In this document: in pieces, positions 16,506-24,859 of the stretch | How the letters are laid out: every line of letters starts with the position of its first letter | Numbering within the stretch: position 1 is the stretch's first letter | Assembly (NCBI GenBank): GCA_015065325.1 | Contig: SVQO01000020.1 | Coordinates: forward strand, 1 to 40,822 | From: Oscillospiraceae bacterium | GTDB taxonomy: Bacteria > Bacillota > Clostridia > Oscillospirales > SIG627 | Length of the DNA stretch: 40,822 nucleotides | Direction of reading: 5' to 3' | Translations under genes and position numbers: made by a program | The notes under the pieces: model-generated | The model's input: the letters and a program-made list of their open reading frames with translations, nothing else | Told to the model about the DNA's origin: nothing | Databases searched by the model: none

Positions 16506-17233
16506 TGAAAAAAGTTTTTATCGGCGTTGGCCATGGCGGCAGTGACCCGGGTGCGGTTGCAAACGGCTTTCGGGAAAAGGATCTGAATCTTTCTATCGCC
16601 CTTGCCTGCAACGAAGAACTTCAGCGACACGGCGTGACGACCTTAATGAGCCGTACCGCCGACGAAAACGATACCCTGAACGAGGAGATCCGTGAGTGCA
16701 ACGCCTTCGCTCCCGATCTCGCCCTTGACGTTCATAACAATGCAGGCGGCGGCGACGGGGCGGAGGCGTTTTACCACTTCGGCGGCGGAACGGGAAAGCG
16801 TTTGGCGGAGAACGTTCTTCAAGAGCTGATAGCCATCGGGCAGAACAGCCGCGGCGCAAAGACGAGAAAAAATTCCGCCGGAAGAGATTGGTACGGCTTC
16901 ATTCGTGAGACCGCCTGCCCTGCGGTCATCGTGGAATTTGCCTTTGTGGATAACGCGGCGGACCTGCAATTTATCGATACCCCCGAGGAACAAAGAAAGG
17001 CGGGCATCGCCTGCGCCAAGGGAATTCTTGCCACCCTGGGCATTCCCTATGTTCCCCTCGTGACCGTTGTTCCCGAGCCTATTCCCGAGCCCATTCCCGA
17101 GCCCGAGCCTATTCCCGAGCCCGAGCCCATTCCCGAGCCCGAGCCCGTTCCCGAGCCCGAACTCATACCGGCTTCGTTCTGGGGAAAATTGCGGAAGATT
17201 CTGAAAGACGTAATCCACCGTATTTTTCACTGA
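16505..17233 (+). CDS. N-acetylmuramoyl-L-alanine amidase (endolysin)
   Basis: A 242-residue Amidase_3 enzyme that cuts the bond between muramic acid and the peptide stem of peptidoglycan. Zinc ligands fit the family: His in GHGGSDPG near residue 9, Glu in the REKDLNLSIA segment, His in LDVHNNAG, and the catalytic Glu in VEFAFVDN. A Pro-Glu/Ile linker of about 30 residues (PEPIPEPEP units, about 190-220) leads to a short C-terminal helix rich in K and R. There is no signal peptide, so exit would need the holin. The ATG at 16505 overlaps the preceding stop (TGATG), with GGAGGAG upstream. A GTG three bases earlier is possible. Confidence 0.88.
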   Translation: MKKVFIGVGHGGSDPGAVANGFREKDLNLSIALACNEELQRHGVTTLMSRTADENDTLNEEIRECNAFAPDLALDVHNNAGGGDGAEAFYHFGGGTGKRLAENVLQELIAIGQNSRGAKTRKNSAGRDWYGFIRETACPAVIVEFAFVDNAADLQFIDTPEEQRKAGIACAKGILATLGIPYVPLVTVVPEPIPEPIPEPEPIPEPEPIPEPEPVPEPELIPASFWGKLRKILKDVIHRIFH

Positions 17234-17245
17234 GCGTAACAAAAA

Positions 17246-17282
17246 GAACCTACCGCGTCAAGCGGTAGGTTCTCCTGCTTTT
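17246..17282. terminator. Terminator of the phage cassette
   Basis: An 11-bp perfect stem GAACCTACCGC / GCGGTAGGTTC with a 5-base loop, then a T-rich run ending at the stop of the convergent AEC gene. It probably serves both strands. Confidence 0.85.
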
Positions 17283-18182
17283 TCAGGTGATCAGCATCAG
17301 CCAGAAGGGGAGAGTGACGCAGGAAAGAGCATGAGTGGTGAGAACGAGTCCTGCACCCAAACTGCAATCCTCACCTACCAGCTTCGGGAAAACGATGGTG
17401 TTGAGTCCGCAGGGCATGCAGGTTACGATAATGGCGAAAAGCAAAACCTCATCCAGTCCCAGGAGCTTGCAAAGTCCAAAGGCGATCAAGGGGATCAGCA
17501 CCAAACGAAGGACGGAAAATACGTATAATACCTTACGCCGCAAAAGTTTTTTGACGGAAAAGGCAGAAAGGCTGATACCTACCAAAAGCATACTTAGCGG
17601 ACCTACGCATCCGGAGGCACCGGAAAGAATGCCTGTGACAAGACCGGGGAGTTTGAGACCGCTGAGACCTGTTACCGCACCCAGAAAAATGGAACAGGTC
17701 ATAGGGTTGACCATTTTTTTCCATGAAAAACCGTTGCCCGTCAGCAGCACGAAGCCGATGCTGTACGTGTAGATGATCATAGGAATACAAAAGAGGATCT
17801 GCCCCGTCAGAGCGGCACTGCCGAAGCTTTCCTCAATAAGTACGTATCCCATGTAAGCGTAGTTACAAATGGGGATGGAGTATTGATAAACTCTCTTTTC
17901 GTAGGGGTGCTTTGTCAGAAGTTTTGAAAGAGGCAGAGAAATCAGAACCAAAAGAACCAGCATCCCCAGTCCGATTAAAGGAAGCTTCCAGTTTTTGCTC
18001 AAATATTCGGTGGTGAAATTGGTAGCAAAGGAACGAAAAACCTTGCAGGGTAAAAAAAGATTGACCAGCAAATAAGACAAGATTCCCGTCTGCTCGGTAT
18101 TTTTCGGCTTTCGCTTGCCGAAGAACCATCCCAGACACAAAAAGAGGTATAGGATGAAGAGCTGTTCCAAGATGATCTTCAT
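17283..18182 (-). CDS. AEC-family transporter
   Basis: A 299-residue membrane protein with about nine or ten predicted helices and the AEC (auxin efflux carrier-like) pattern, including the helix-breaking CNYAYMGYVLIEESFG and the C-terminal CMPCGLNTIVFPKLVG. Family members carry small organic acids or amines across the membrane. Length is normal. The ATG at 18182 overlaps the stop of the DUF6440 gene (ATGA), showing coupled translation. It is last in the operon that begins with the triple-fusion gene. The cargo is unknown. Confidence 0.88.
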   Translation of the reverse strand: MKIILEQLFILYLFLCLGWFFGKRKPKNTEQTGILSYLLVNLFLPCKVFRSFATNFTTEYLSKNWKLPLIGLGMLVLLVLISLPLSKLLTKHPYEKRVYQYSIPICNYAYMGYVLIEESFGSAALTGQILFCIPMIIYTYSIGFVLLTGNGFSWKKMVNPMTCSIFLGAVTGLSGLKLPGLVTGILSGASGCVGPLSMLLVGISLSAFSVKKLLRRKVLYVFSVLRLVLIPLIAFGLCKLLGLDEVLLFAIIVTCMPCGLNTIVFPKLVGEDCSLGAGLVLTTHALSCVTLPFWLMLIT

Positions 18183-18373
18183 GCTTTTTCTTCCTCAAGC
18201 TCCGTGACGGGAGTGACGATCACCTTGCCGTAAGCGTCCAATAAGGGGGTCAGTCCGCCGGAATAGCCGCATTGGCGGTATAAGTAATTGACACCGGTTT
18301 CCCGATCCACCCAGATCTCCATAGCTCCCATGCTTTGGGAATAACTTTTGATGAAGCGTTTGTCTTTTTTCAT
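18179..18373 (-). CDS. DUF6440-like small protein
   Basis: A 64-residue protein. It matches the DUF6440 pattern of a DRETGVNYLYRQ segment followed by GGLTPLLDAYGKVI, a small beta domain common in Clostridia. Function is unknown. AGGAGA lies before its start. It sits between cytidine deaminase (9-base gap) and the AEC transporter, with which it overlaps. Confidence 0.8.
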   Translation of the reverse strand: MKKDKRFIKSYSQSMGAMEIWVDRETGVNYLYRQCGYSGGLTPLLDAYGKVIVTPVTELEEEKA

Positions 18374-18382
18374 AAGATCTCC

Positions 18383-18781
18383 TTATTTATCGAATCGCTC
18401 GGTTCCCCACCAATCGGGAACCAGGTCCTTTAGCCGAACCGTTTTCTGCGTTTCAAGATCCACCAGGATCTCAATTTCTCCGCTGTCCTTGCCCAGCTGC
18501 ATCATAAATTCTCGGCAGGCGCCGCAAGGGGAGCCGACTCGCCCGTCTGGCATTACGGCAACCATCCGTTTGATTTTGCTTTCCCCGTTTGTAAGCATAT
18601 TTGCCATCGCGTTGCGCTCCGCACACATCCCGAGACCTGAGGCGGTATCAATACATACACCCGTGTAAATGCTTCCGCTTTTCGTCAAAACAGCGGCACC
18701 GACACCGCCTGCTTCCATAAACGGCGAGACGGTTCGTGGTCTTTGCACCTTGACTGCGGCGTCATATAGAGTTTTCCACAT
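18383..18781 (-). CDS. cdd: Cytidine deaminase
   Basis: A 132-residue enzyme converting cytidine or deoxycytidine to uridine forms. The zinc site is CAERNAM (Cys53, Glu55) plus PCGACREF, both complete. It is the tetrameric single-domain type in length. AAGGAGAAAACC precedes the ATG at 18781; the frame runs 31 codons further up but overlaps the upstream gene and has no binding site. It lies 10 bases downstream of the triple-fusion gene, so the two are probably co-transcribed. The pairing with a base-repair domain may be meaningful or chance. Confidence 0.9.
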   Translation of the reverse strand: MWKTLYDAAVKVQRPRTVSPFMEAGGVGAAVLTKSGSIYTGVCIDTASGLGMCAERNAMANMLTNGESKIKRMVAVMPDGRVGSPCGACREFMMQLGKDSGEIEILVDLETQKTVRLKDLVPDWWGTERFDK

Positions 18782-18791
18782 GGTTTTCTCC

Positions 18792-20438
18792 TTATTTTCG
18801 GCAAACGAAGATGAAAGCCGCTTCGGTTTCCGCTTCGTTTTCGATCCGCATTCCCGCTTTCCGGATCGATTCACGTGTTTTCTTCGGGGTATCGGGAAAT
18901 ATTCTGAGGTTGCGATCGCCCATATCGATCAGATCCTTTTCGCTTTTGTCAATTGAAAGGCAAAAAATGCCGTTGTGCTTTAACAGAGAGGCGACCTTCT
19001 CCATGAAGGCGTCCTTGTTTTCAAAATGCATCAGTGTCAGCGAGGAATAGATGACGTCGTACTGCCCTTTTGATTTGCAGGTACAGAAATCGTCGCAGAT
19101 CAGGGTAACGTTGGAAAAATCCTTCAGATTATCCTTGGCGCGTTCTACGGTTTTCGGTGAAAGATCGATTCCTGTAAAATGGCAGCAAAACGGAGCTACC
19201 CGGGCAGCAAGCCGACCCGTTCCCACGCCGATCTCCAGAACCGTTTTCGTTTTTTGCAGCTTCAAGGCATCCAAAAAAGGCTTCCCGTCCCATCGATCCA
19301 TATATTCCCGCAGTGCGGGAGGATCGCGGAAGGGATCGTTTTCTTCATCGATCAGCCGATCGTAATGCAGTTTTACGTCTGCGCGGTACGCGCGTTCGGA
19401 GGGCTCTGCTCGGTATAAAAAGCATTCCTTTTCGTGAGAACGGATGATTCCCACGGCTTGCAGGTAGGAATAGATGATGGTAGAGCCTACGAATTTCATC
19501 CCCCGCTTTTGAAGATCGCGGGAAATGGCGCCCGACAGAGCGCTTACGGTCTTTCCCGTTTCGAATATAATTTCTCCGTGAGTAAAGGTTTGCAGATACT
19601 TGTAAAAACTGCCGTATTCCTTGACGATGCTTAGAAAAATCTTGCTGTTTTCTATGCTTGCGCGGATCTTTAATCTGTTGCGGATCAGTCTTTTGTTCGC
19701 AAGCAATTCTTCGATCTTGTTTTCACCGTATGTACACACCTTCTCAAGGTCAAAGCCGTCGTACGCCTCGCGAAAGGCTTCTCTTTTGTTTAAAACGCAT
19801 TCCCAGGAAAGTCCCGCCTGGAAGGATTCCAGGATCAGCATTTGGTATAAATACCCGTTGGTGAAATCGGGAACGCCCCATTCATTATCGTGATAAGCGA
19901 CGTAAAGAGGATTGTTTAAATTGCACCAGCTGCATCGTTTCACGCCGCCTTTTAAGGCTTCCAGATAAGCGTCTGCCTCGGCACGGCTGTGGAAGATCAC
20001 GACCTGCTTTTCCTCTTTGTACGCTTCGATCAAATCGTATATTTTCGGCAAGGACTGTTCGGCAAAATCTTTGATGAAGCCTTCAAATTCAGGGTCCGGC
20101 TCCGTTTCGATCCACGGGAGATCGTAGCGACCCTTTCCCAGGCGTTCGGTGGCACCTTGCAGACAGACCTCGGCGGGGAGGTCAAAGAGGAACACGGTAT
20201 CGCATTCCCGAAGTCGCATTTCAATGGTTCTGTTATAATTCCCGTCAATGATCCAGCGGTCACTTGCAAAAATTTCACAGATCCTCTGATCGAATTCCTC
20301 TCTCGGAATGTGGGTTTTATCAGGCTTGTGCCAGATCGCGTCGAGATGATACAGCGTAAGTCCCGTAATTCTTCGAAGCTTTTCGGAAAAGGTGGTTTTT
20401 CCGCTCCCCGGACAACCGATCACAATGACCTTTTTCAC
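18792..20438 (-). CDS. Fusion: FlaR-like kinase + 3-methyladenine glycosylase I + methyltransferase
   Basis: A 548-residue three-domain protein. Residues 1-165: P-loop kinase of the adenylate-kinase-like/topology-modulation (FlaR) type with Walker A GCPGSGKTT at 8-16 and DGNYNRT near 73. Residues 168-345: DNA-3-methyladenine glycosylase I (Tag). It has RCSWC (zinc Cys169), YHDNEWGVP, ESFQAGLSWECVL with the catalytic Glu, and HEKEC giving zinc ligands His335 and Cys339, so this domain looks active. Residues 350-548: class I SAM methyltransferase with motif I VLEIGVGTGRLA near 402. The start is GTG at 20438 with GGAGG 8 bases upstream. The three parts read through without frameshift. No nucleotide substrate is known for the first and last domains. 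First gene of a four-gene operon. Confidence 0.88.
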   Translation of the reverse strand: MKKVIVIGCPGSGKTTFSEKLRRITGLTLYHLDAIWHKPDKTHIPREEFDQRICEIFASDRWIIDGNYNRTIEMRLRECDTVFLFDLPAEVCLQGATERLGKGRYDLPWIETEPDPEFEGFIKDFAEQSLPKIYDLIEAYKEEKQVVIFHSRAEADAYLEALKGGVKRCSWCNLNNPLYVAYHDNEWGVPDFTNGYLYQMLILESFQAGLSWECVLNKREAFREAYDGFDLEKVCTYGENKIEELLANKRLIRNRLKIRASIENSKIFLSIVKEYGSFYKYLQTFTHGEIIFETGKTVSALSGAISRDLQKRGMKFVGSTIIYSYLQAVGIIRSHEKECFLYRAEPSERAYRADVKLHYDRLIDEENDPFRDPPALREYMDRWDGKPFLDALKLQKTKTVLEIGVGTGRLAARVAPFCCHFTGIDLSPKTVERAKDNLKDFSNVTLICDDFCTCKSKGQYDVIYSSLTLMHFENKDAFMEKVASLLKHNGIFCLSIDKSEKDLIDMGDRNLRIFPDTPKKTRESIRKAGMRIENEAETEAAFIFVCRK

Positions 20439-20459
20439 GCTTCTCACCTCCAGTGTCAA

Positions 20460-20488
20460 ATTATAGCACGGATTGGTATTTTTTTCAA
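20460..20488 (-). promoter_or_regulatory. Promoter of the triple-fusion operon
   Basis: On the minus strand TTGAAA (complement of 20483-20488) and TATAAT (complement of 20460-20465) are 17 bases apart, 21 bases before the GTG start. Confidence 0.75.
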
Positions 20489-20540
20489 CGAAAAAATGAC
20501 AAAATGGACTGTGTTTCTAAAAATAAAGTGTCAAAAATTG

Positions 20541-20569
20541 TTTACAAGCAACGGAAAATATGCTAAAAT
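20541..20569 (+). promoter_or_regulatory. Promoter of the VWA operon
   Basis: TTTACA 20541-20546, 17-base spacer, TAAAAT 20564-20569. The predicted transcript begins near 20576 and the gene starts at 20618. Confidence 0.7.
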
Positions 20570-20617
20570 TTTCGCTGTAGTTATGGACCAATCTTTAAAG
20601 AAAGTACGGTGAAAATT

Positions 20618-23600
20618 ATGAGTTTACAATTGCAAGCAGCGATACCGCTTTTTATATGCCTTGTTGTCCTTATTGCCGTAGCGGTGGTGAGAAAGTACGG
20701 AAAAACGGAGGTTTTTGTAATTTGTCTTGCTCTTTTTGCGGCGGGACTGACTTCCGTTTTCGTACCGCTTTCTCCTTTTGCGGCAGTGCAGGGGACGGAA
20801 GTCGGTGAAATTACCAACAGCGATGTTGCCAGTCTTGCCCTTGCTCAGCAGTATATGGTGGAGGGGGACTATAATAAAGCTGCCGAAGTGCTGGATGAGC
20901 TTCAAAAATCCAATGCGGACGATAAAGAGGTTCTTCTGGCGAAGGCGAGATGCTCCCTTCTTTTGGCGAATTTTAACAGTGCAAAGCTATTATACGATTC
21001 ACTGGACTCTGCACCGAAAAAAGAAGTTGAGATGGTGAATGCCCTAGCAGCTGCCTCATCCTATCAGAATTACGGTGCCATTGCCCATCAAATCAAAGAG
21101 GATGGCGGAGACCCCACAAAATACGGTTTTAAAACAGCCTCTAAGTCCGCTTTTTCTTACGAAGATGCTAAGAAAACCGTCACAGACAGCATAAAAAGCA
21201 ATTTGGAAAAGATTGAAAAGGACTACGGTGAAGAATTCATTCGCGGCATCAAAAACACCATTTCCTTGAACCGTTATTTTGATTCTTTTCTTGCCGACGG
21301 CTATTGCAGCGACATTCAAGACGTGAAAAATGGTCTGAATGAATTGAAAGAGATGATGGAGGAAGAATCCGACCTTTTGTCAAACAGCCATATGAGAGCG
21401 GCAAGACTGAGAGGAAATGCGATCATCGGAGATTATGCCGACATTGCCGAAATGGCCGACGAAAACGTCAGCCCCGAGGAGGCGATTATTCTTTCCGAGC
21501 TGTATCTCAGAGGATACATCAAGGAAGAAGATTTTTCCGACAGCTTCGTCAAAACGGATCTGGAACGAAGAGAAGCCGTTTTAGATGCTTGCAGCGAGAC
21601 GCTGAAGAAAAAGAGAAAGGATCTTTCCGAGGAGGAGTATAGTAAGTATCACGCTGTTATTGATGCTTTGAAGGAAGGTCTGGAAAGACCCGCTTTTGCA
21701 ATCATCAAGGAGGGGATTCAAAAAGAAGCGAAGAGCGGACGCTCCGTTCTGAAAAGTAAGTGCTTCCTTGCCCTTGCCAAAATCGAGCAGAGCCGAGGAA
21801 ACAAAGATAAAACCTCCTCCTATCTTTCCGATGCGCTGCACAGTGCTCAGGATAGCGACGATGAGAATTACCGTCTTCCCATGGGGCAGATGCTCAGTGT
21901 GATACAGGGGAACAGTCAATCCTCGGAAGTGAAGAACATTGCCAAATACGTGGATAGCGCATTGGACAACGCTTTGCCTTTGGACGTTCAGATCATCACT
22001 CCGCCAGTGGAGATTGTTGACGGTGAAAACTCAAACGACTCGACTGAGGAGAATTCGGATCAGTATGGCGATACGAATCAAGATAATCAAAATCCCGATG
22101 AAGACGGGAATAAAAAAGATAAGCAAACCGACACGACTGCAATGGAGTACAACGAGGAAGAATTCCGTGGTGAAATGACGGAGATCGTCTCTCAGGGCTC
22201 GGCTACCATGAACATCGGTGTTATCAACAAAGATGAATTTCCCGACGTTAAGGCTCGCATTCAGATCCAGTCCTCCAAATGGAGCTCGTTTGACGAGATC
22301 AAGCGGAATCTAATCGTTTTTGATTGCGGTTCCTACATTCAGGACTTTACTTTGGAAAAGCTTGAATTCAAGCGCTCCAATATTATCCTGCTTTGCGATA
22401 TTTCGGGAAGTATGAACGGAAATATTCCTCAGTTGCATGAAGCGGTGACATCCTTTGCGGATAAGATGCTTCCCGGTGAAAAGGTTGCGGTTGTCGGCTT
22501 TGACAGTGATATCGTGTTCATTGAGGAGTTCACCGCCGATCCCGAAAAGGTGAAAAAAGCGGCAGATAAGCTTTATGATGGAGGAGGCGGCACTGCACTT
22601 TACAGTTCTCTTGTGGAATGCCTCGAACAGATGAAGGCGGATATCAATGCAAATAACATTGTGATTGCCATGACCGACGGTCAGGACGGTGATTCCGTCG
22701 GCGAGGGAGAAATGTATCAGACCATCAATGGTCTTTGTGCGAAAAACGGCATTACCGTTTATACGCTCGGTCTTGGCGGCTCCGTAAACACGGATTACCT
22801 CGAGCATATGGCAACCTGCGGAAACGGAAGCTTTCTCTATATCGAGACCATTGAAGATCTGGAAAGCTTTTATGATTTTATTCACGGTATGCTCCACAAT
22901 CAATATATTCTCTCATATACTGCGAAAAATCGAACCAAAAATGAGAGAAAGCTTGAAATCTCTATGAATGAGGAAATGGGCAACGCCCAAAAGACATATT
23001 ACCTGGTTGACCCGGTTTATACCGATGAAGGAAAAGATGCTTACAATCCTTACGTCGTGGAGGACGTGAAACTTTTGGTGAACGGTCTTAATACTAAGTT
23101 TCTCTATAAGTCCTCGCAGGATCATACCGTCTCGCTGAAAGGAAACGGATTTGATGAGGGAGACGACATTGACGTAAGACTTGTCGGAAATGTGCGATAT
23201 CAGTTAAAAGCAAAATTTGTAGACAAAAAGACCTATGAGATCACCATTCCGACCGAAGTCTCCGTCGGTACCTATGATCTGTCCGTAAGCGTGGCGGGAA
23301 GCAATTTCGAATTGAAGTCGGAACTGACCATTGCCGCATACGGAACGGAAAAAACCTTTACATTCGGATCTTATACGTTCACGGCGCTTTCCTCCTACGT
23401 CAATGAGAATGAAAATACTGTTCTCAGCGGAAACGTTACCATGAACAACTGGCTCCGCTTTAAGGGAGACATTGAAATTTCCGGCAATTATAACAATGCG
23501 GAAATGGTAAGCATTACGGATCGGCACGGTGTCTATATCAGTTACAGCACCTCCGTTGCTCACGGCTTGGCGTACACGATGGCAGATTGGGGACTTCCCG

Positions 23601-24844
23601 TATCCTTCCCCGCCCTCGGAACCTTTAATATTTATTCTCAACGCTACGATCCGTCGGATTACAAGAATTTTAGGACCTCCGATATTGAGGTTGGCGCAGT
23701 TATCAATATGGCCACCCTGATCGCCGAGAATCCTTCGGTCTCCGTTTATCCCGATATGTTGGAATTGCAGGTGCTTAACGTGGGACTGGACCTTCCCTTC
23801 CAAGAACAGATTATGAAGGGCTTCGGTAAAGAGACGCTTGCAAAATTCAAAGCCAAGTCGGAGGTGCAGATTTTGGTCGGCGCTACCTCCGTCGGTTTGA
23901 ATGCTGAAGTTTCATATTCGGACGGCGCAGATTACGATGAAAAAGTAACAGGAGAGTTTGTATTCGTATCGTTGCCTCTGAAGCTTTCAAAACTTGAACT
24001 TTCCATCAATACGATGGAAAACGATTACAGCATTTCCGCCGGCGTTGCCTTTAAGGCATTGAAGGATATGGAGGCGGGACTTGAATTCGGATTTGAGGTT
24101 GATGGCGGAAAATTTGAGAGTGTCTATTTGCAAACAGATGGTGTAGATGTACCTCTTATGGAAACTCCGGTTCCTATTTCAATCGGCAATTTCGGAATAG
24201 AGCTTGCCGGCTTTTCCAAATACGAGTCGAACCAGGATACGTTATCCAAGGCACTTGGTACAAAGGTTACGTCAAAATTTGAAGTGGATTGTGGAAAACT
24301 GAAAACAAAATTCCCCAAAATTGCAAAGCTTCTCGATGCTGAGGATGCGGCATTGGCGTCTCTGAAGGACTGCGAGCTGTCTCTGCAACTTAAGGAACTG
24401 CGCATTCTCTTCGATGCAGACGTGGAACTGTTTGGTGTTCTTGATATTGGAGAATGCAGCGTGTCCCTCGGATGCTTTGACTACACCAATGCGCTGATTG
24501 GCTACTACAATGAGGATGAGGTCGGATTGCGCGTGAAGCTCACCGCGGGAATCGATTGGAAAACCGGTGAACTGAAAATGCAGGCGCAAGGCTCTGCAGA
24601 GGCTGTTTTGGGTATGCCTTACAGCGGCCTTTGGCTGAACGGTAAGGCGAACTTTGAGGTAGGCTGGTGGATTTTCCGCACGGACTTTGATGTTTCGGGT
24701 GACGTCCTTTTGGGTGTTTATAAAAACTCTAGCGATAATCTGCAGTTTTCTGCGATTGTCAGAGGTGTCAATTCCAAGGGTGAATACAGCGGATTCCACG
24801 CCTACGTGACAAAAGCTACCGGATTTGATGTGTATTCTTATTAA
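20618..24844 (+). CDS. Giant membrane-anchored von Willebrand A domain protein
   Basis: A 1408-residue protein. Two membrane helices at the N-terminus (about 4-24 and 33-54) with a short basic loop between them place the rest outside the cell. A TPR-like region follows (about 65-460) with alternating helices, then an acidic linker rich in N, D and E (about 470-510). A von Willebrand A domain spans about 590-770: its metal site DISGSMNG starts at Asp594, with GFDSD near 625 and TDGQDGDS near 686, which together form a full MIDAS. The last 600 residues are beta-rich with no recognised family. Only a weak ribosome binding site precedes the ATG at 20618. It starts a three-gene operon. The role is unknown; binding of a surface partner through the metal site is expected from the fold. 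Confidence 0.8.
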   Translation: MSLQLQAAIPLFICLVVLIAVAVVRKYGKTEVFVICLALFAAGLTSVFVPLSPFAAVQGTEVGEITNSDVASLALAQQYMVEGDYNKAAEVLDELQKSNADDKEVLLAKARCSLLLANFNSAKLLYDSLDSAPKKEVEMVNALAAASSYQNYGAIAHQIKEDGGDPTKYGFKTASKSAFSYEDAKKTVTDSIKSNLEKIEKDYGEEFIRGIKNTISLNRYFDSFLADGYCSDIQDVKNGLNELKEMMEEESDLLSNSHMRAARLRGNAIIGDYADIAEMADENVSPEEAIILSELYLRGYIKEEDFSDSFVKTDLERREAVLDACSETLKKKRKDLSEEEYSKYHAVIDALKEGLERPAFAIIKEGIQKEAKSGRSVLKSKCFLALAKIEQSRGNKDKTSSYLSDALHSAQDSDDENYRLPMGQMLSVIQGNSQSSEVKNIAKYVDSALDNALPLDVQIITPPVEIVDGENSNDSTEENSDQYGDTNQDNQNPDEDGNKKDKQTDTTAMEYNEEEFRGEMTEIVSQGSATMNIGVINKDEFPDVKARIQIQSSKWSSFDEIKRNLIVFDCGSYIQDFTLEKLEFKRSNIILLCDISGSMNGNIPQLHEAVTSFADKMLPGEKVAVVGFDSDIVFIEEFTADPEKVKKAADKLYDGGGGTALYSSLVECLEQMKADINANNIVIAMTDGQDGDSVGEGEMYQTINGLCAKNGITVYTLGLGGSVNTDYLEHMATCGNGSFLYIETIEDLESFYDFIHGMLHNQYILSYTAKNRTKNERKLEISMNEEMGNAQKTYYLVDPVYTDEGKDAYNPYVVEDVKLLVNGLNTKFLYKSSQDHTVSLKGNGFDEGDDIDVRLVGNVRYQLKAKFVDKKTYEITIPTEVSVGTYDLSVSVAGSNFELKSELTIAAYGTEKTFTFGSYTFTALSSYVNENENTVLSGNVTMNNWLRFKGDIEISGNYNNAEMVSITDRHGVYISYSTSVAHGLAYTMADWGLPVSFPALGTFNIYSQRYDPSDYKNFRTSDIEVGAVINMATLIAENPSVSVYPDMLELQVLNVGLDLPFQEQIMKGFGKETLAKFKAKSEVQILVGATSVGLNAEVSYSDGADYDEKVTGEFVFVSLPLKLSKLELSINTMENDYSISAGVAFKALKDMEAGLEFGFEVDGGKFESVYLQTDGVDVPLMETPVPISIGNFGIELAGFSKYESNQDTLSKALGTKVTSKFEVDCGKLKTKFPKIAKLLDAEDAALASLKDCELSLQLKELRILFDADVELFGVLDIGECSVSLGCFDYTNALIGYYNEDEVGLRVKLTAGIDWKTGELKMQAQGSAEAVLGMPYSGLWLNGKANFEVGWWIFRTDFDVSGDVLLGVYKNSSDNLQFSAIVRGVNSKGEYSGFHAYVTKATGFDVYSY

Positions 24845-24859
24845 GGAACGGTTAGACCT

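Noticed and set aside
14004-17233. Complete prophage
   Set aside because: No integrase, repressor, capsid, portal, terminase or tail-tube genes and no attachment repeats were seen on either side.
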